A DNA stretch of 64,000 nucleotides, taken from NCBI RefSeq assembly GCF_000266945.1, contig NC_018025.1, positions 1,426,001 to 1,490,000 on the forward strand. Direction: 5' to 3'. This stretch comes from Desulfomonile tiedjei DSM 6799 (GTDB taxonomy: Bacteria; Desulfobacterota; Desulfomonilia; Desulfomonilales; Desulfomonilaceae). The notes under the pieces are model-generated. The model did no database searches. It worked only from the letters and a program-made list of their open reading frames with translations, and was not told the origin of the DNA. The translations under genes and the position numbers were made by a program. Of this stretch, positions 1 to 8,800 are shown in pieces (position 1 is the stretch's first letter; every line of letters begins with the position of its first letter).

Positions 1-86
1 AACAGCTATAGACGGCTTTGCGTCGTCCGGAGCGAAGGATACTCTAGACTCGCAGATCATGAAAAGAAAAGCGAATCAGTATTATG
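1..86 (+). repeat. Family A repeat, partial copy
   Basis: The segment carries the family A core GACGGCTTTGCGTCGTCCGG, then GAGCGAAGGATAC and the right end GAAAAGAAAAGCGAATCAGTA, shared with copies near 7.5, 25.8, 39.0 and 48.7 kb. The left part of the element is missing or diverged here. The rest of the gap up to position 412 holds no gene I can support. Confidence 0.7.
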
Positions 87-412
87 ACTTTTGAGAAACA
101 CAGGAACCGTAAATTGAACGTGCTGTTCCCTTTTTCTCTGTGTATCCCTGCAATGTTTGCTTCTGTTGAAGGAGTCAATGAGACACCAAATAACTACAGT
201 TGATGGGTGTATCATTGAGATTGGAACGCACACAAAATGAAAGGTCCGCGTGCATGGTAGGAAACAACCGGACCTTTCCACAAATATATTAAGTAGGTAG
301 GTATTGCTGATGTAGACACTTGCTTGTGATCGGGTGTTCCTGAAAAAGACAATAGCATGCAAAAAATTTTCTTCTCGATTGAGAAAAAAAACAAAAGGGA
401 CATTTCAGGTAA

Positions 413-1726
413 TCAGACCACAGGGGATAAATATTTAGGCAACTCTGAGATATTATTGAGAATTCGTCTCGGCTTCAAAACGGCCAATTCTTCGGGGCTG
501 AAGAAATCACCAGCAATCGCGAACGCGTCGATCCCCGCGTTGCGAGCAGATTCGATATCGATGGGCGCGTCCCCTACATAAATCGTGGTCTCTCTCTCGC
601 CGGAGACTGAGTCCATGAATTCTACAAACATTTCAGGAGAAGGTTTTGCCTTAAACCCGTCCTCCGCGCCTATGATTCGTTTCATCCGGGTTGCGAGTCC
701 CAAATGCTCGGCCAATATGCGCGCATATCTTCCCTTCTTGTTGGTAATAATCCCAATAGTCGCCGTCCCGTTCAGCACGTCCAACATTTCCCGAACACCG
801 GGGATGACGGTGGTTCTTTGAAGAAATATGGTGCCATAGTACTCGCGAAATATTTTTATGCCGATTTCGGATTCTTCCGGCTTGAGGAAGCTCCTCACGA
901 AATCCATGAGAGATATGGACGTCACGCGAATTATCTGGTCCCTTGTCATACGTGGATAGCCCAATTGTGCAAACATGTAATTGAAGGCATCCGTAATCGA
1001 ATCGATAGAATCCACCAGGGTTCCATCCATATCAAACGTGACTGCTTCGATTCTTCGAGTAAGCAGAAGCGGGACTTCGGCAAAGCTTTCCGCACGAATT
1101 GCAGGAATGCCTTTAATAGCGCAATAGTGCCACAGATCTTTTAGCGCAATCACCACGTCTGCATTTTGAGCAGCATGACGGTCTGATTCACCGTCACCGA
1201 TGAGAATGATCTTGTCATAATCGGATCTGAACGACTCGAGAATCTTCAATTTGCAGGTGCCGCAGATTCCGCAATCGGGATTCGCGTAAGGATGCTCGAT
1301 CTTGACTTTTGAGTCTTCGCCGATGATTAGACGGTTTGCAAATATTTCCAAACCTTCTATGCCGTGATTCCTGAACAGGGTACGAATAGTCGCCTCGAAT
1401 CCGTCAGAAACAATTTTTACGTCTATTCCTCGCGAACGAGCCCACCTGAGAAAATCGGGAAAATGAGGGTCCAACTCCGCATGCTCAAGCACGAATTCTT
1501 CGAGTTGCTGCCGACACATGCGCATGAGCGGCGCGACCCCTAGATACGCCTCCCGAGATCCTATGTCACCCCGCAAATACCGCTTCACATGAAATCGCCA
1601 CTCAGGGGAGATACAATGCGATCTCACGAGACGGTTCACCGTATCTTTCACCGATACGGTGCCGTCAAAATCGCAGAGAATCAGAATTTTCTGCGGTAGG
1701 GTTTCATGATATGAAGAGTGCGGCAT
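413..1726 (-). CDS. Two-domain HAD-superfamily phosphatase (HAD-IB plus HAD-IA fusion)
   Basis: The 437-residue protein holds two complete HAD phosphatase units. The N-terminal unit has motif I DFDGT at residues 19-23 and a GDGESD acidic motif near 177-182, typical of phosphoserine-phosphatase/MtnX-like HAD-IB enzymes. It also carries three spaced cysteines (152, 155, 158) in a CGxCGTCK segment. The C-terminal unit has a second motif I FDMDGT at about 231-236, a TNKKG motif and GDAPIDIESA, as in phosphoglycolate phosphatase/PpaX-like HAD-IA enzymes. Each domain should form its own aspartyl-phosphate intermediate; the substrates are unknown. The gene starts 15 bp after greA ends and is probably cotranscribed with it. 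No break between the domains is visible, so I read it as a true fusion. Confidence 0.85.
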   Translation of the reverse strand: MPHSSYHETLPQKILILCDFDGTVSVKDTVNRLVRSHCISPEWRFHVKRYLRGDIGSREAYLGVAPLMRMCRQQLEEFVLEHAELDPHFPDFLRWARSRGIDVKIVSDGFEATIRTLFRNHGIEGLEIFANRLIIGEDSKVKIEHPYANPDCGICGTCKLKILESFRSDYDKIILIGDGESDRHAAQNADVVIALKDLWHYCAIKGIPAIRAESFAEVPLLLTRRIEAVTFDMDGTLVDSIDSITDAFNYMFAQLGYPRMTRDQIIRVTSISLMDFVRSFLKPEESEIGIKIFREYYGTIFLQRTTVIPGVREMLDVLNGTATIGIITNKKGRYARILAEHLGLATRMKRIIGAEDGFKAKPSPEMFVEFMDSVSGERETTIYVGDAPIDIESARNAGIDAFAIAGDFFSPEELAVLKPRRILNNISELPKYLSPVV

Positions 1727-1741
1727 ATTTTCGGTCTACAA

Positions 1742-2215
1742 TCAGGAGACTTCCAGGACTTCGTATTCCTTCAGACCTCCAGGAGTTTTGACTTCCACGA
1801 CGTCATTCACTTCTTTGCCAATCAAGGCTTTTCCGATGGGAGAGTCTATGGAAATAATCCCTTTACTTATGTCCGCTTCGTCCTGGCCGAGAAGTGTGAA
1901 GATTTTTTGATCGCCATTGTCGACATCTTCAATTTTTACGGAACAGCCGAAAACGATTCGATCGCTTTTGGGTCTGTTGTTGAGGTCGATTACCTCACAG
2001 GCAGCCAGTCTTTCCTGCAAGTCGCGAATACGTGTTTCGATCAGCGCCTGTTTTTCTTTTGCATAAGTATATTCGGCATTCTCCGAGAGATCCCCGTGGC
2101 CGAGGGCGATTTCGATTTCTTTGATTACTGCCGGCCGTTCTGTTCGGATCAGCCGGTCCATTTCTTCCTGCAATTTTCTAAGCCCTTCAGGCGATATGGG
2201 TCTCCTGGGCGTCAT
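1742..2215 (-). CDS. greA: Transcription elongation factor GreA
   Basis: The protein of about 157 residues has the usual GreA length. An N-terminal coiled coil rich in Lys/Glu contains the LSENAEY segment, the acidic tip region that stimulates RNA polymerase to cleave backtracked RNA. A C-terminal FKBP-like domain follows, ending in SPIGKALIGKEVNDVVEVKTPGG, the family signature. An ATG at 2224 is in frame, but the ATG at 2215 sits 9 nt after AAAAGG and is preferred. It is the first gene of a probable operon with the two-domain phosphatase. The family acts in the cytoplasm on paused transcription complexes. Confidence 0.95.
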   Translation of the reverse strand: MTPRRPISPEGLRKLQEEMDRLIRTERPAVIKEIEIALGHGDLSENAEYTYAKEKQALIETRIRDLQERLAACEVIDLNNRPKSDRIVFGCSVKIEDVDNGDQKIFTLLGQDEADISKGIISIDSPIGKALIGKEVNDVVEVKTPGGLKEYEVLEVS

Positions 2216-2368
2216 CACTGCCATCCTTTTCAGTCATATCGAAGTAAGGTACGTAAAAACAGGCAACAGCTCACACCCGGAATCGGGTCGTGAGCTGTTG
2301 CATCTCTGAAATTTTTATCAGATTTCGGATTCTAGGTCAACAATCTGTAGCCGCCCGGGACGAAACTT

Positions 2369-4291
2369 TCACGGAGCAGGTATTTCTTCTCCAGTCTTTT
2401 CTACTCCATAGCCGCCAAGATCGTTCACCCGTTTCTTGAATCGATCGCTCCTAACCACATCTATAAGTTTCAAGACTTTTTCATCTTCCATATGTTCCAT
2501 TGGGATCACGAAGTCGTACTGCTCCACTGCAACGGGAACAAAGTCCAGATCGAGCGCTCTTGCTGCTGCGAGCACGCCCATTCCCACGTCTGCCACGCCG
2601 GAAAGAACCGCAACGGCTACGGATGTGTGCGTGTATTCTTCGGTATCATAGCCTTTGATTTCCGCAGCGTCCAAACCGAGCCTCTGAAGATGATAGTCCA
2701 GAAGAACACGTGTTCCGGCGCCGGCCTGGCGATTGATAAAAGTGACGTCTCCCCGCAGCAGATCGTGGAAATCTTTGACGGACTTGGGGTTTCCTTTGGG
2801 AACTATGAAGCCCTGCTCCCTTCTGACTCCATGTATCACTTTCACCGGTATGTCCGGAATGTACCGACGAATGTACGACCAGTTGTAAACGCCGGTTTCC
2901 GTATCGAGGAGGTGAGATGTGGCCATGTGGGATGTTCTGTTTTTCAAAGCCAGCAATCCACCGAGACTGCCCACATTGCTTGACGAAAGGAACACGTTTC
3001 GTTCGATAAGCTCGTCAGCCAGAATATCCAACGTCAAATCGTGGCTGCCGATGATAACAAGCGTGTGTTCTATTTCTGCGATATTTCTCAGCAGTTCCAC
3101 TTGAACTAACGAGGACTGATCCACTCCCTCCTGTGACGAAGGTATACGCAATATTCCGTCTGCTCTGGTAAGCGTGGTTATGGATCCTGCTCCCCTGGGG
3201 AGTGGAGCGGCAATCACGCGGTCGCCCACTTTTCCGAGCTTCATTCGTAAAAACTCTTCCTGTCCGAGTTTCGACGGAATCTTTCGTGCAACCATTGCGT
3301 TAATAGTCGGTCGACGCTGTCTGGGGCGTCCCAACATCTCTCCCAGGAGTGGAAGTCCGAATACCTCGAAAGAGAGCACTGCGGAAACCGGATAGCCAGG
3401 ATTTCCTATGACCGGCTTATCGCCTACGATGCCCAAAATCGTGGGCTTTCCGGGCATCATGGCGACCCCATGGACCAGTACTTCCCCCAATTCTCCGATG
3501 GCCGCAGCGGTATAATCTTCGGAACCCGCGGAAGAGCCTGCATTCACCACTACTACGTGAGCATCCGATTCAACTCCTTTGCGGATTGCATCTTTGATGT
3601 CTTCGAATTCATCCGGAATTATGGTGTGGTGCACCGGCTCACCCCCGGCTTGAGCAACGATGCCGGACAGGATCACCGTGTTGAACTCGAGAGTTTCCCC
3701 TGGTTCCAGAGGGCGTTCACGAAGCACCTCCGGTGAGACGAGTTCAGAACCCGTGGGTATAAAGAGAAACTTGGGCTTGCGCACCACTTCGATGGAAAGA
3801 ACCCCTGCTGCAATGAGGGCTCCCGCTTCATACGGTGTAACCACATGCCTGCTCGGAATGATCATCTCCGAAGCGACAAAATCTTCCCCGACTCTGCGAA
3901 CGTGGCGCCAGGGAACCAGACCCTGCTCGATCTCGAACGTTTCGTCATCGACGAAATTGACGTTTTCGATCATGATCACGGCATCAGTTCCGGTGGGAAG
4001 TGGCCTTCCAGTGTTCACCGGCCAGGCATCACGCCCGATTCTGAGCGTTATCGGACGATCCGGACCCGCTCCAAACGTGGATTCCGCCATGACGGCAAAA
4101 CCGTCCATAGCGGCTGTATGAAAATGTGGGGATGACAAGATAGCATGGACGGGAAGAGCAGTTGTTCTGCCCACAGCGTCCAGAACCGAAATGTTTTCAG
4201 ATCCGGGAAAGCCTTTCCTGCTGAGATGCTGTAAGAACAGGGCAAGCGCTTCTTCCGGCGGTTTCATGTCCAGATAAATATTCCTTCTCAA
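2369..4291 (-). CDS. MoeA-like molybdopterin molybdotransferase fused to a periplasmic-binding-like domain
   Basis: Residues 1 to about 405 are a MoeA unit, which inserts molybdate into adenylated molybdopterin. Visible motifs are PTGTDAVIMIENV, the SxGSEDY-type loop and GNPGYPVSAV. From about 410 to 640 follows a PBP-like domain (LVIIGSHDLTLDILADEL, NRQAGAGTRVLLD), a known but incompletely explained fusion in anaerobes that may sense molybdate, tungstate or cofactor. The chosen start is TTG, directly behind GGAGGGGAG. The next ATG, at 4267, has a poorly placed Shine-Dalgarno. The 5' end overlaps the upstream moeA by 95 bp in another frame, so translational coupling is likely. Confidence 0.85.
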   Translation of the reverse strand: MRRNIYLDMKPPEEALALFLQHLSRKGFPGSENISVLDAVGRTTALPVHAILSSPHFHTAAMDGFAVMAESTFGAGPDRPITLRIGRDAWPVNTGRPLPTGTDAVIMIENVNFVDDETFEIEQGLVPWRHVRRVGEDFVASEMIIPSRHVVTPYEAGALIAAGVLSIEVVRKPKFLFIPTGSELVSPEVLRERPLEPGETLEFNTVILSGIVAQAGGEPVHHTIIPDEFEDIKDAIRKGVESDAHVVVVNAGSSAGSEDYTAAAIGELGEVLVHGVAMMPGKPTILGIVGDKPVIGNPGYPVSAVLSFEVFGLPLLGEMLGRPRQRRPTINAMVARKIPSKLGQEEFLRMKLGKVGDRVIAAPLPRGAGSITTLTRADGILRIPSSQEGVDQSSLVQVELLRNIAEIEHTLVIIGSHDLTLDILADELIERNVFLSSSNVGSLGGLLALKNRTSHMATSHLLDTETGVYNWSYIRRYIPDIPVKVIHGVRREQGFIVPKGNPKSVKDFHDLLRGDVTFINRQAGAGTRVLLDYHLQRLGLDAAEIKGYDTEEYTHTSVAVAVLSGVADVGMGVLAAARALDLDFVPVAVEQYDFVIPMEHMEDEKVLKLIDVVRSDRFKKRVNDLGGYGVEKTGEEIPAP

Positions 4292-5546
4292 GGCTCCCCT
4301 CCATCCAATCGGAAAATAAATAGACCTTTACGAGATCGCCTTTGTACAGCCCCTCGCAATCGGTTTGAATAATGAAATAACCGTGGGCTCTCACCATGGA
4401 AGAAACCATTCCGGATTTGCCCATGACAGGTGTGGCGAAGAGTTGACCGTTTCCTTGTTCGAGCCGCACCCTTACGAAATCGGTGCGTCCCTCCTTTGAC
4501 GGCACATTCCGTCTTAAGTGAGCATGAATGCAAGGATGCAGGAATGGACCTAAAGAGGTTTCACCTTCGAGGCGTCGCATAAGCGGAACCACAAATTGCT
4601 GAAGACACACCATCGCAGAAACCGGATGGCCGGGCAATCCTATGATCGCCTTTCCGTTCACTTGTCCCAGAATCAGCGGTTTACCCGGAGAAATCGACAC
4701 TCCATGCAACAGCACTTCGGAGTCCTCATAGGCAGTGATAGCTTCTATAACATGATCGCGACTCCCCATAGAACTGCCGCCGGAAATGACAATTGCATCT
4801 GCCTCGCTCAAACCGCGGTCAATGTTGGACGCAAGATCTGGAAGGTTGTCCCTGGCAATGCCGATCCACACCGGAGTCGCATGCGCTTCGGTTATCATTG
4901 CCGAGATCGTATGTCTGTTCACGTCTCGCATGCATCCGGGCCGCGGAGTCTCATGAACAGGGACAATTTCGTCACCTGAGCTGAGCACTGCTATCTTCGG
5001 CTTCCGGTAAACAGTAACTTCGCTTTTTCCCATGGCTGCGAGCATACCGAGGTCCTGGGGCCGCAAACGATGGCCGGCAGGAAGCAGGACATCCCCGGCT
5101 TTGAAGTCCTCTCCTTTGCGCACCACATTTTCGTACGGAGCAACCGATTTTAATATTTCAACCGTGGTTCGATCTATCTGCTCCACGTGTTCGATCATGA
5201 CAACCGCATCCGCATTGGGAGGAAGGGCTCCCCCTGTCCAGATGCGAACAGCTTCGCCTTTCTTGAGCTTCATATCCGGAAGTTCGCCCATGGCAATCTC
5301 CCCTGTCAACGTGAACAGGGCAGGGGAACTCTCGGAAGCTCCGAATGTGTCTGCTGCTCGAACTGCAATTCCGTCCATTGTTGACCGATTAAACCCGGGA
5401 ACGTCTTCCTCTGCAATCAAGGGCTCGGCAAGTACGCGAAAGAGCGCATCACACATAGATATCGATTCTTGATGCAGCGGTTCGAACGCCTTGAAAAGTT
5501 CCAGTGCTTCCCCGGGCGAAAGCACCTTGAAAAATGGTTTGAGCAT
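4197..5546 (-). CDS. moeA: Molybdopterin molybdenumtransferase MoeA
   Basis: This 449-residue protein is slightly longer than typical MoeA (about 410). It has the family motifs in order: FNRSTMDGIAV near residue 55, PPNADAVVMIEHV near 115, the GGSSMGSRDHV loop and IGLPGHPVSAMV. The C-terminal MoeA domain IV follows. It should catalyse molybdate ligation to MPT-AMP in molybdenum-cofactor synthesis in the cytoplasm. It is the first gene of a two-gene unit with the MoeA-PBP fusion. Two MoeA paralogues side by side may separate Mo from W, or cofactor variants; that is inference. A strong promoter lies 38-66 bp upstream. Confidence 0.93.
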   Translation of the reverse strand: MLKPFFKVLSPGEALELFKAFEPLHQESISMCDALFRVLAEPLIAEEDVPGFNRSTMDGIAVRAADTFGASESSPALFTLTGEIAMGELPDMKLKKGEAVRIWTGGALPPNADAVVMIEHVEQIDRTTVEILKSVAPYENVVRKGEDFKAGDVLLPAGHRLRPQDLGMLAAMGKSEVTVYRKPKIAVLSSGDEIVPVHETPRPGCMRDVNRHTISAMITEAHATPVWIGIARDNLPDLASNIDRGLSEADAIVISGGSSMGSRDHVIEAITAYEDSEVLLHGVSISPGKPLILGQVNGKAIIGLPGHPVSAMVCLQQFVVPLMRRLEGETSLGPFLHPCIHAHLRRNVPSKEGRTDFVRVRLEQGNGQLFATPVMGKSGMVSSMVRAHGYFIIQTDCEGLYKGDLVKVYLFSDWMEGSLEKEYLSGHETAGRSACPVLTASQQERLSRI

Positions 5547-5583
5547 TGCTTGTTCTCGTGTACGTAACTGTAAGAATAGTCTA

Positions 5584-5612
5584 ACTATACCAATCCACCA
5601 TAGTTATGTCAA
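5584..5612 (-). promoter_or_regulatory. Sigma-70 promoter of the moeA pair
   Basis: On the minus strand TTGACA (5607-5612) and TATAGT (5584-5589) are separated by exactly 17 nt, a near-consensus vegetative promoter. Its -10 box lies about 40 nt upstream of the moeA ATG, so the leader is short and has no room for a molybdenum-cofactor riboswitch. Confidence 0.7.
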
Positions 5613-5682
5613 AAATGTCAAAACCGAGTTTGCAGCCCTAAATGAGGTAATCATTCAGTTACGAGCGGGCACTGGGGATTCT

Positions 5683-6035
5683 GCGCCCTGGAAGGGCGGC
5701 TCAATAGCAGCCACGGGTGTCAACCCGTGGACAGCTTAGAGTATTTTCGGTCGGTTGTTCCTCCGGAACAACTGGAAATAGGCCGGCGATTCATCGCCGG
5801 TTATGGGGAAAATGTGATGATTTTCGAGTCCCCGAGGGACGACTGATTTACTAATCCCCGGCAATGAATTACCGGGCTATTTTCTTTGGTCCCTTTGGGA
5901 CAACAATTGGACTAAGTTAGCGCCTATGCCCTTTCAGGTCTCTGAAGACAAAGGATTTGCCGTATCGCTTCCGTGGGTTTGCACCCACGGCTACAGTTGG
6001 GTAGCCCCTTGGGGGCTGAAGAAAGGTCTCCCATG
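5683..6035 (+). repeat. Family C modular hairpin repeat, copy 1
   Basis: A chain of perfect hairpins: GCCCTGGAAGGGC (5685-5697), CCACGGGTGTCAACCCGTGG, GTTCCTCCGGAAC, CCGGCGATTCATCGCCGG, GTCCCCGAGGGAC, CCCGGCAATGAATTACCGGG, GTCCCTTTGGGAC, then the family-wide linker GAAGACAAAGGATTTGCCGT, CCGTGGGTTTGCACCCACGG and AGCCCCTTGGGGGCT. The two ends match the other C copies, but the middle hairpins are different modules. It fills most of the gap between moeA and the MFS gene. An open frame runs through its right half in phase with the MFS gene and should not be taken as coding. Confidence 0.8.
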
Positions 6036-6138
6036 CGTAACCGAATGGTTGCAAAATGAATGCTTTTTTGCTTCTGAGGACTGCACCGTATCTGTTACTG
6101 TACGTGAACATCACCTGAAAAAAAGAAAGGGGAGGTCC

Positions 6139-7449
6139 ATGCACGAAAGTCTGGCGGGAAGAGTCCTAAAATATCGATGGCTTATTTTTTGGATTATGGC
6201 GCTTGCATACGTGTTCGTTTATTTCCATCGATTGTGCCCCGCCGTTGTTGCAATGGACTTGCAGCAGGCGTTTGCGGCATCCGGCGGTTTCATGGGATTG
6301 CTTGCATCCGCCTACTTCTACCCTTATGCGTTGATGCAGTTTCCTGCAGGCCTCTTGTCAGATTCTCTCGGACCTCGGAAAACCGTAACCGTATTTCTCT
6401 CCATAGCAGCAGCAGGCAGTCTGCTCTTCGGATTGGCCCAAACCATGGAGGTGGCCGTCATCGCACGAGTTATCGTAGGACTCGGAGTCTCCATGGTTTT
6501 TATTCCCACCATGAAACTGCTATCCCAATGGTTCAGAATACGCGAATTCGCGTTCATGACTGCACTTCTGAACACTATGGGAGGCATCGGAGCGCTAACC
6601 GCGGCAACACCGCTGGCACTCATGACAGGATGGATAGGATGGCGCTCGTCATTCCAGATAATCGGGCTCGGAACGCTCACCATCGCGGTACTCGTGTGGC
6701 TTTTCGTAAGAAACAAACCGCAGGACAAAGGATGGCCTTCACTTTCGGAGATCGATCATTCAGGGCCAGGCACTGCGGCTCCTCCTATTACTATTCCGCT
6801 CTGGCAGGGTGCGCGTAAGGTGGTCACGGAAAGATACTTCTGGCCGGTGGCTGCATGGTTCTTTTTCGGGTGCGGCGTATTTTTCGGTTTCGCAGGATTA
6901 TGGGCAGGACCATACCTCATGCACGTGTACAACATGTCCCGCGCGGAAGCAGGAAACATTCTGAACATGATCTCGGTAGGGATGATCTTCGGTAGCCCGC
7001 TGGTGAGTTATTTGTCAGATCGAGTCTTTCACAGCCGTAAAAGAGTGCTCACACTGTGTTCCTCTCTTCTGCTTGCAGAAATGATATTCCTCAACATCTT
7101 TCACTCCGGCCTGCCAACCTGGAGCCTTTACATTATCTTTATCGTCCTTTCCGTTTCATCGTCCGCGATTGTAGTAATAGGATTCACGTCCACGAAAGAG
7201 CTGTTTCCCGTAGAAATAGCCGGTACCTCGGTCGGGACGGTGAACCTGTTCCCCTTCCTGGGAGGAGCCATATTCCAGCCGACCCTGGGCTGGATTCTGG
7301 ATGCATACCCAAAGACGGCTGCAGGCACCTATTCCCTGGAGGGTTACAAAATGCTGCTCCTGGTTCTGCTTTGTGCGTCCGTGCTGACCGTTGCCAGCAC
7401 GTTCTTCATGAAAGAGACGTTTCCCAAGGCTTTCATGGGCGTGAAGTGA
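6139..7449 (+). CDS. Major facilitator superfamily transporter
   Basis: The 436-residue integral membrane protein has about twelve hydrophobic helices. Cytoplasmic loop signatures fit MFS carriers of the sugar-phosphate/nitrate-porter type: SDSLGPRKTV between helices 2 and 3, and SDRVFHSRKRV at the matching site of the second half. The substrate cannot be named. The start at 6139 is chosen because AAGGGGAGG lies just upstream and because the open frame extending to 5926 is family C repeat. The TGA stop falls in the left terminal repeat of the family A element at 7447, which separates this gene from the next one. Confidence 0.85.
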   Translation: MHESLAGRVLKYRWLIFWIMALAYVFVYFHRLCPAVVAMDLQQAFAASGGFMGLLASAYFYPYALMQFPAGLLSDSLGPRKTVTVFLSIAAAGSLLFGLAQTMEVAVIARVIVGLGVSMVFIPTMKLLSQWFRIREFAFMTALLNTMGGIGALTAATPLALMTGWIGWRSSFQIIGLGTLTIAVLVWLFVRNKPQDKGWPSLSEIDHSGPGTAAPPITIPLWQGARKVVTERYFWPVAAWFFFGCGVFFGFAGLWAGPYLMHVYNMSRAEAGNILNMISVGMIFGSPLVSYLSDRVFHSRKRVLTLCSSLLLAEMIFLNIFHSGLPTWSLYIIFIVLSVSSSAIVVIGFTSTKELFPVEIAGTSVGTVNLFPFLGGAIFQPTLGWILDAYPKTAAGTYSLEGYKMLLLVLLCASVLTVASTFFMKETFPKAFMGVK

Positions 7450-7589
7450 CACCATTTCGCAGTTAAGCACATAATGCAGAGAAGGCTGGGGTGTCCTGAG
7501 CGGAGTGATCGGACGGCTTTGCGTCGTCCGGAGCAAAGGATACCTCCAGCCTTCCGGATTTATGAATAGAAAAGCGAATCGGTATGACA
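7447..7589 (+). repeat. Family A repeat, full copy with terminal inverted repeats
   Basis: The left end TGACACCATTTCGC and right end GCGAATCGGTATGACA form an imperfect terminal inverted repeat. Inside, GGCTGGGGTGTCC (about 7486) pairs with GGATACCTCCAGCC (about 7541). Nested within is GGACGGCTTTGCGTCGTCC. The element fills the gap between two genes exactly: its left end contains the MFS stop codon and its right end the annotated ATG of the next gene. Confidence 0.8.
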
Positions 7590-8525
7590 CAGAGCAGTCT
7601 CTTTCCCGGCAATTCCGTCCATGGCGAGATTCTGGTGATCAGATCGGGAGCATTGGGTGACACCATTCTCACCCTCCCGCTGCTTTTCTCCATTGAGAAA
7701 GCGCATCCAGGGTCACAGGTGCTTTTTCTGGGAAACCGCTCGTACAAGGACCTGATTCCGCAGAGAATAAGATTCGGAGCTATTGATGGGAGGGAATGGG
7801 AATGGCTCTTCTCGCCTGAACCAAAGGTTTCCGCTCAAAGTCGCGGTTTTGAAAAGGCGTATGTCATCCTGAATCGCCCCGAGGATGTGGTACGCAATCT
7901 CAAGATTGCGGGAACGGATGCAATTGCGCATACCGGATCGCATCCTCCCCCCGGACGGCACATCGTGGTGCATCTGCACGAATCATTGGGTTTCGAGATT
8001 CCTGCCAAACAACCCCTGTTCCAGCATTCCGGGAAATCCGATCGTCCTTTCATCTGGATTCATCCGGGAAGCGGGGGGCCGCGAAAATGTGTCCCCCTGG
8101 CCGCGGTCGTCGACCTCGTGCAAAGGCTCAAATCGGCAACAGGACTGGATGTCGTCGTCACATCAAGTGAAGACGACGCTTTTCTCAAAGAATCGGCGGA
8201 CTGGCACACGCTGGTTTCTCTGCCGGGAGTGACCCTTGTGGAAGGCCGAGGACTTTCGGAATTGATGACGTCTCTAGGGGGGGCTTTGCTATTCATGGGA
8301 AATGATTCGGGAATAAGCCATTTTGCAGCAAATCTGGGCATACGATCCGTGGTTTTTTTCGTGGCATCGGACCCGAACCAATGGGCGCCGTGGGTGCCTT
8401 CCAGTATGTTGAACATAATTAACCTTAGAAATCAGCAAGTTGATAAGATTTCCTGGAGAGAAAGAGCGACGAAAACCGCATGCGCGCTCCTGCTCGACCG
8501 CGTATTTTTGCCAAGCCATGAATAA
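7584..8525 (+). CDS. Glycosyltransferase family 9 (heptosyltransferase-like)
   Basis: The 313-residue protein begins its homology at about residue 15 (EILVIRSGALGDTILTLPLL), the N-terminal signature of GT9 ADP-heptose:LPS heptosyltransferases. The C-terminal nucleotide-sugar motif FMGNDSGISHFAANLGIRSV is present near 230-250. It probably adds a heptose or related sugar to lipopolysaccharide core on the cytoplasmic face. The ATG used lies inside the end of a family A repeat and has no Shine-Dalgarno; an alternative start is the in-frame GTG 17 codons further on. It shares direction with the MFS gene but is separated from it by the repeat. No other LPS genes are adjacent. Confidence 0.82.
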   Translation: MTQSSLFPGNSVHGEILVIRSGALGDTILTLPLLFSIEKAHPGSQVLFLGNRSYKDLIPQRIRFGAIDGREWEWLFSPEPKVSAQSRGFEKAYVILNRPEDVVRNLKIAGTDAIAHTGSHPPPGRHIVVHLHESLGFEIPAKQPLFQHSGKSDRPFIWIHPGSGGPRKCVPLAAVVDLVQRLKSATGLDVVVTSSEDDAFLKESADWHTLVSLPGVTLVEGRGLSELMTSLGGALLFMGNDSGISHFAANLGIRSVVFFVASDPNQWAPWVPSSMLNIINLRNQQVDKISWRERATKTACALLLDRVFLPSHE

Positions 8526-8702
8526 AAATAATCAACAATAATAAACAGTTTTTAATTTAACATGAAGTAGTATCGAGCTGTGTCTTTTTGGTGCAGAATT
8601 GATGGGTGCGCGCTGTGTAATATAATAGATGTAATAACAACAACTTAAACGTAAAAAATCATCCCGAAATAGGGCTTTTCATAATCTAATTTCTAGTATT
8701 TC

Positions 8703-8740
8703 AAGATAAATTATCTGTTTTAGAAAACATTTATCTTGAC
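8703..8740. promoter_or_regulatory. Palindrome overlapping a -35-like box upstream of the barrel gene
   Basis: AAGATAAAT (8703-8711) and ATTTATCTT (8729-8737) are perfect inverted repeats with GTTTTAGAAAAC between them, in a very AT-rich stretch. The right arm overlaps TTGACA (8735-8740). The -10 box is unclear (TAATTG at 16 nt spacing). It could be an operator or a structured leader for the gene at 8801. Confidence 0.4.
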
Positions 8741-8800
8741 AATAAAAAAGATACGGGTAATTGTCGCTTTCAAGAGATCGTTGTTCCTGGGAGGGAGGGT

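Noticed and set aside
57-362. 101-codon minus-strand frame near the left edge
   Set aside because: It starts in a family A repeat end, has no Shine-Dalgarno and no protein-like composition.
5683-6035. Hairpin chains as a CRISPR array
   Set aside because: There are no regular identical repeats with unique spacers; each hairpin differs and no cas genes are near.
5926-6138. N-terminal extension of 71 codons on the MFS gene
   Set aside because: The extension is family C hairpin repeat in phase with the gene, and a good Shine-Dalgarno precedes the ATG at 6139.
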